The translations under genes and the position numbers were made by a program. Positions 5,949 through 6,024 of a DNA stretch of 6,024 nucleotides are shown piece by piece (the first letter of the stretch is position 1; every line of letters starts with the position of its first letter). The notes under the pieces are model-generated. The model ran no database searches. It worked only from the letters and a program-made list of their open reading frames with translations, and was not told the origin of the DNA. This DNA comes from an uncultured Anaerotignum sp. (GTDB taxonomy: Bacteria > Bacillota > Clostridia > Lachnospirales > Anaerotignaceae): positions 1 through 6,024 of the forward strand of contig NZ_CAKQVD010000086.1 in the NCBI RefSeq assembly GCF_934277605.1, read 5' to 3'.

Positions 5949-6024
5949 TGAAGTGCCCCCTGTCAAGTAGACAGTGAAAAAATAAAAATATTTTGTTGGA
6001 GATGGTCTCTGCATTGGCAGAGAC
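5949..6024. mobile_element. Possible IS3-family (IS150-like) left end, cut by window end
   Basis: From 5949 the sequence reads TGAAGTGCCCCCTGTCAAGT and continues AGACAGTG, followed by A-rich DNA. The pattern TGnAnTGC, a C-run, then AGTnGACA resembles my recollection of IS150-group terminal repeats. It also contains an inverted repeat, CTGTC (5960-5964) and GACAG (5970-5974), and starts 22 bases after the stop codon of the last gene. No transposase, opposite end or target duplication can be seen because only 76 bases remain, so this is a weak call. Confidence 0.28.
6005..6024 (+). terminator. Perfect 8-bp hairpin at window end, probable terminator stem
   Basis: GTCTCTGC (6005-6012) and GCAGAGAC (6017-6024) are perfectly complementary around an ATTG loop. 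The stem reaches the last base; the preceding GAGATG (5999-6004) could extend it if the next bases are CATCTC. A T tract would make it the terminator of the envelope operon, or a transcription-blocking hairpin inside a mobile element. The tail is not visible. Confidence 0.5.

Noticed and set aside
5928..5964. GACAGG (5928-5933) with CCTGTC (5959-5964) as the terminator of the last gene
   Set aside because: The 25-base loop has little inner pairing, and the 3' arm is followed by AAGTAGACAG and not by a T tract. The same CTGTC pairs more tightly with GACAG at 5970-5974.
1..6024. A defence system, biosynthetic cluster, CRISPR array or known riboswitch
   Set aside because: All coding space is explained by transport, polyol catabolism and envelope genes, and the gaps of 30-222 bases hold only promoters, terminators and short hairpins.

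Overview
The window looks like a chromosomal segment of a Gram-positive anaerobe of the class Clostridia, probably Lachnospiraceae or a close relative. The grounds are the strong AGGAG-type ribosome binding sites, AT-rich intergenic DNA between genes of middling GC, a clostridial YkuD/copper-amine-oxidase-N-like pair of envelope proteins, and sugar genes of the kind common in gut Firmicutes. This placement is an inference; there is no rRNA or marker gene here. All five genes lie on the + strand in three transcription units.

Unit 1 (1-970): the 3' part of a gene for a sugar-binding protein of a ribose/xylose-type ABC importer, truncated by the window start and closed by an intrinsic terminator (924-970). 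Unit 2 (about 995-3743): a promoter with an unusual tandem repeat over its -35 box, a leader that can fold, a zinc-dependent NAD polyol dehydrogenase of the sorbitol/xylitol family, xylulokinase (xylB), and a terminator. Read together, units 1 and 2 suggest pentitol use: import of a polyol, oxidation to D-xylulose, and phosphorylation to D-xylulose 5-phosphate for the pentose phosphate or phosphoketolase route. Xylitol is the best guess for the substrate. Arabitol or sorbitol is not excluded.

Unit 3 (about 3773 to the window end): a near-consensus promoter with an inverted repeat abutting the -35, a secreted L,D-transpeptidase (YkuD fold) with a C-terminal copper-amine-oxidase-N-like region, and, 38 bases downstream, a membrane-anchored protein that joins a copper-amine-oxidase-N-like domain to a region resembling DUF4163/DUF3298 (RsiV/PdaC type). 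This is a cell-envelope module unrelated to the sugar genes. After it comes a short stretch that resembles the left end of an IS3-family element, and a perfect 8-bp hairpin cut by the window end.

I see no CRISPR array, tRNA, rRNA or known riboswitch, and no convincing minus-strand gene. The content is mostly ordinary metabolism and envelope biology. The points worth checking are the regulatory repeats, the envelope gene pair and the possible insertion-sequence end.
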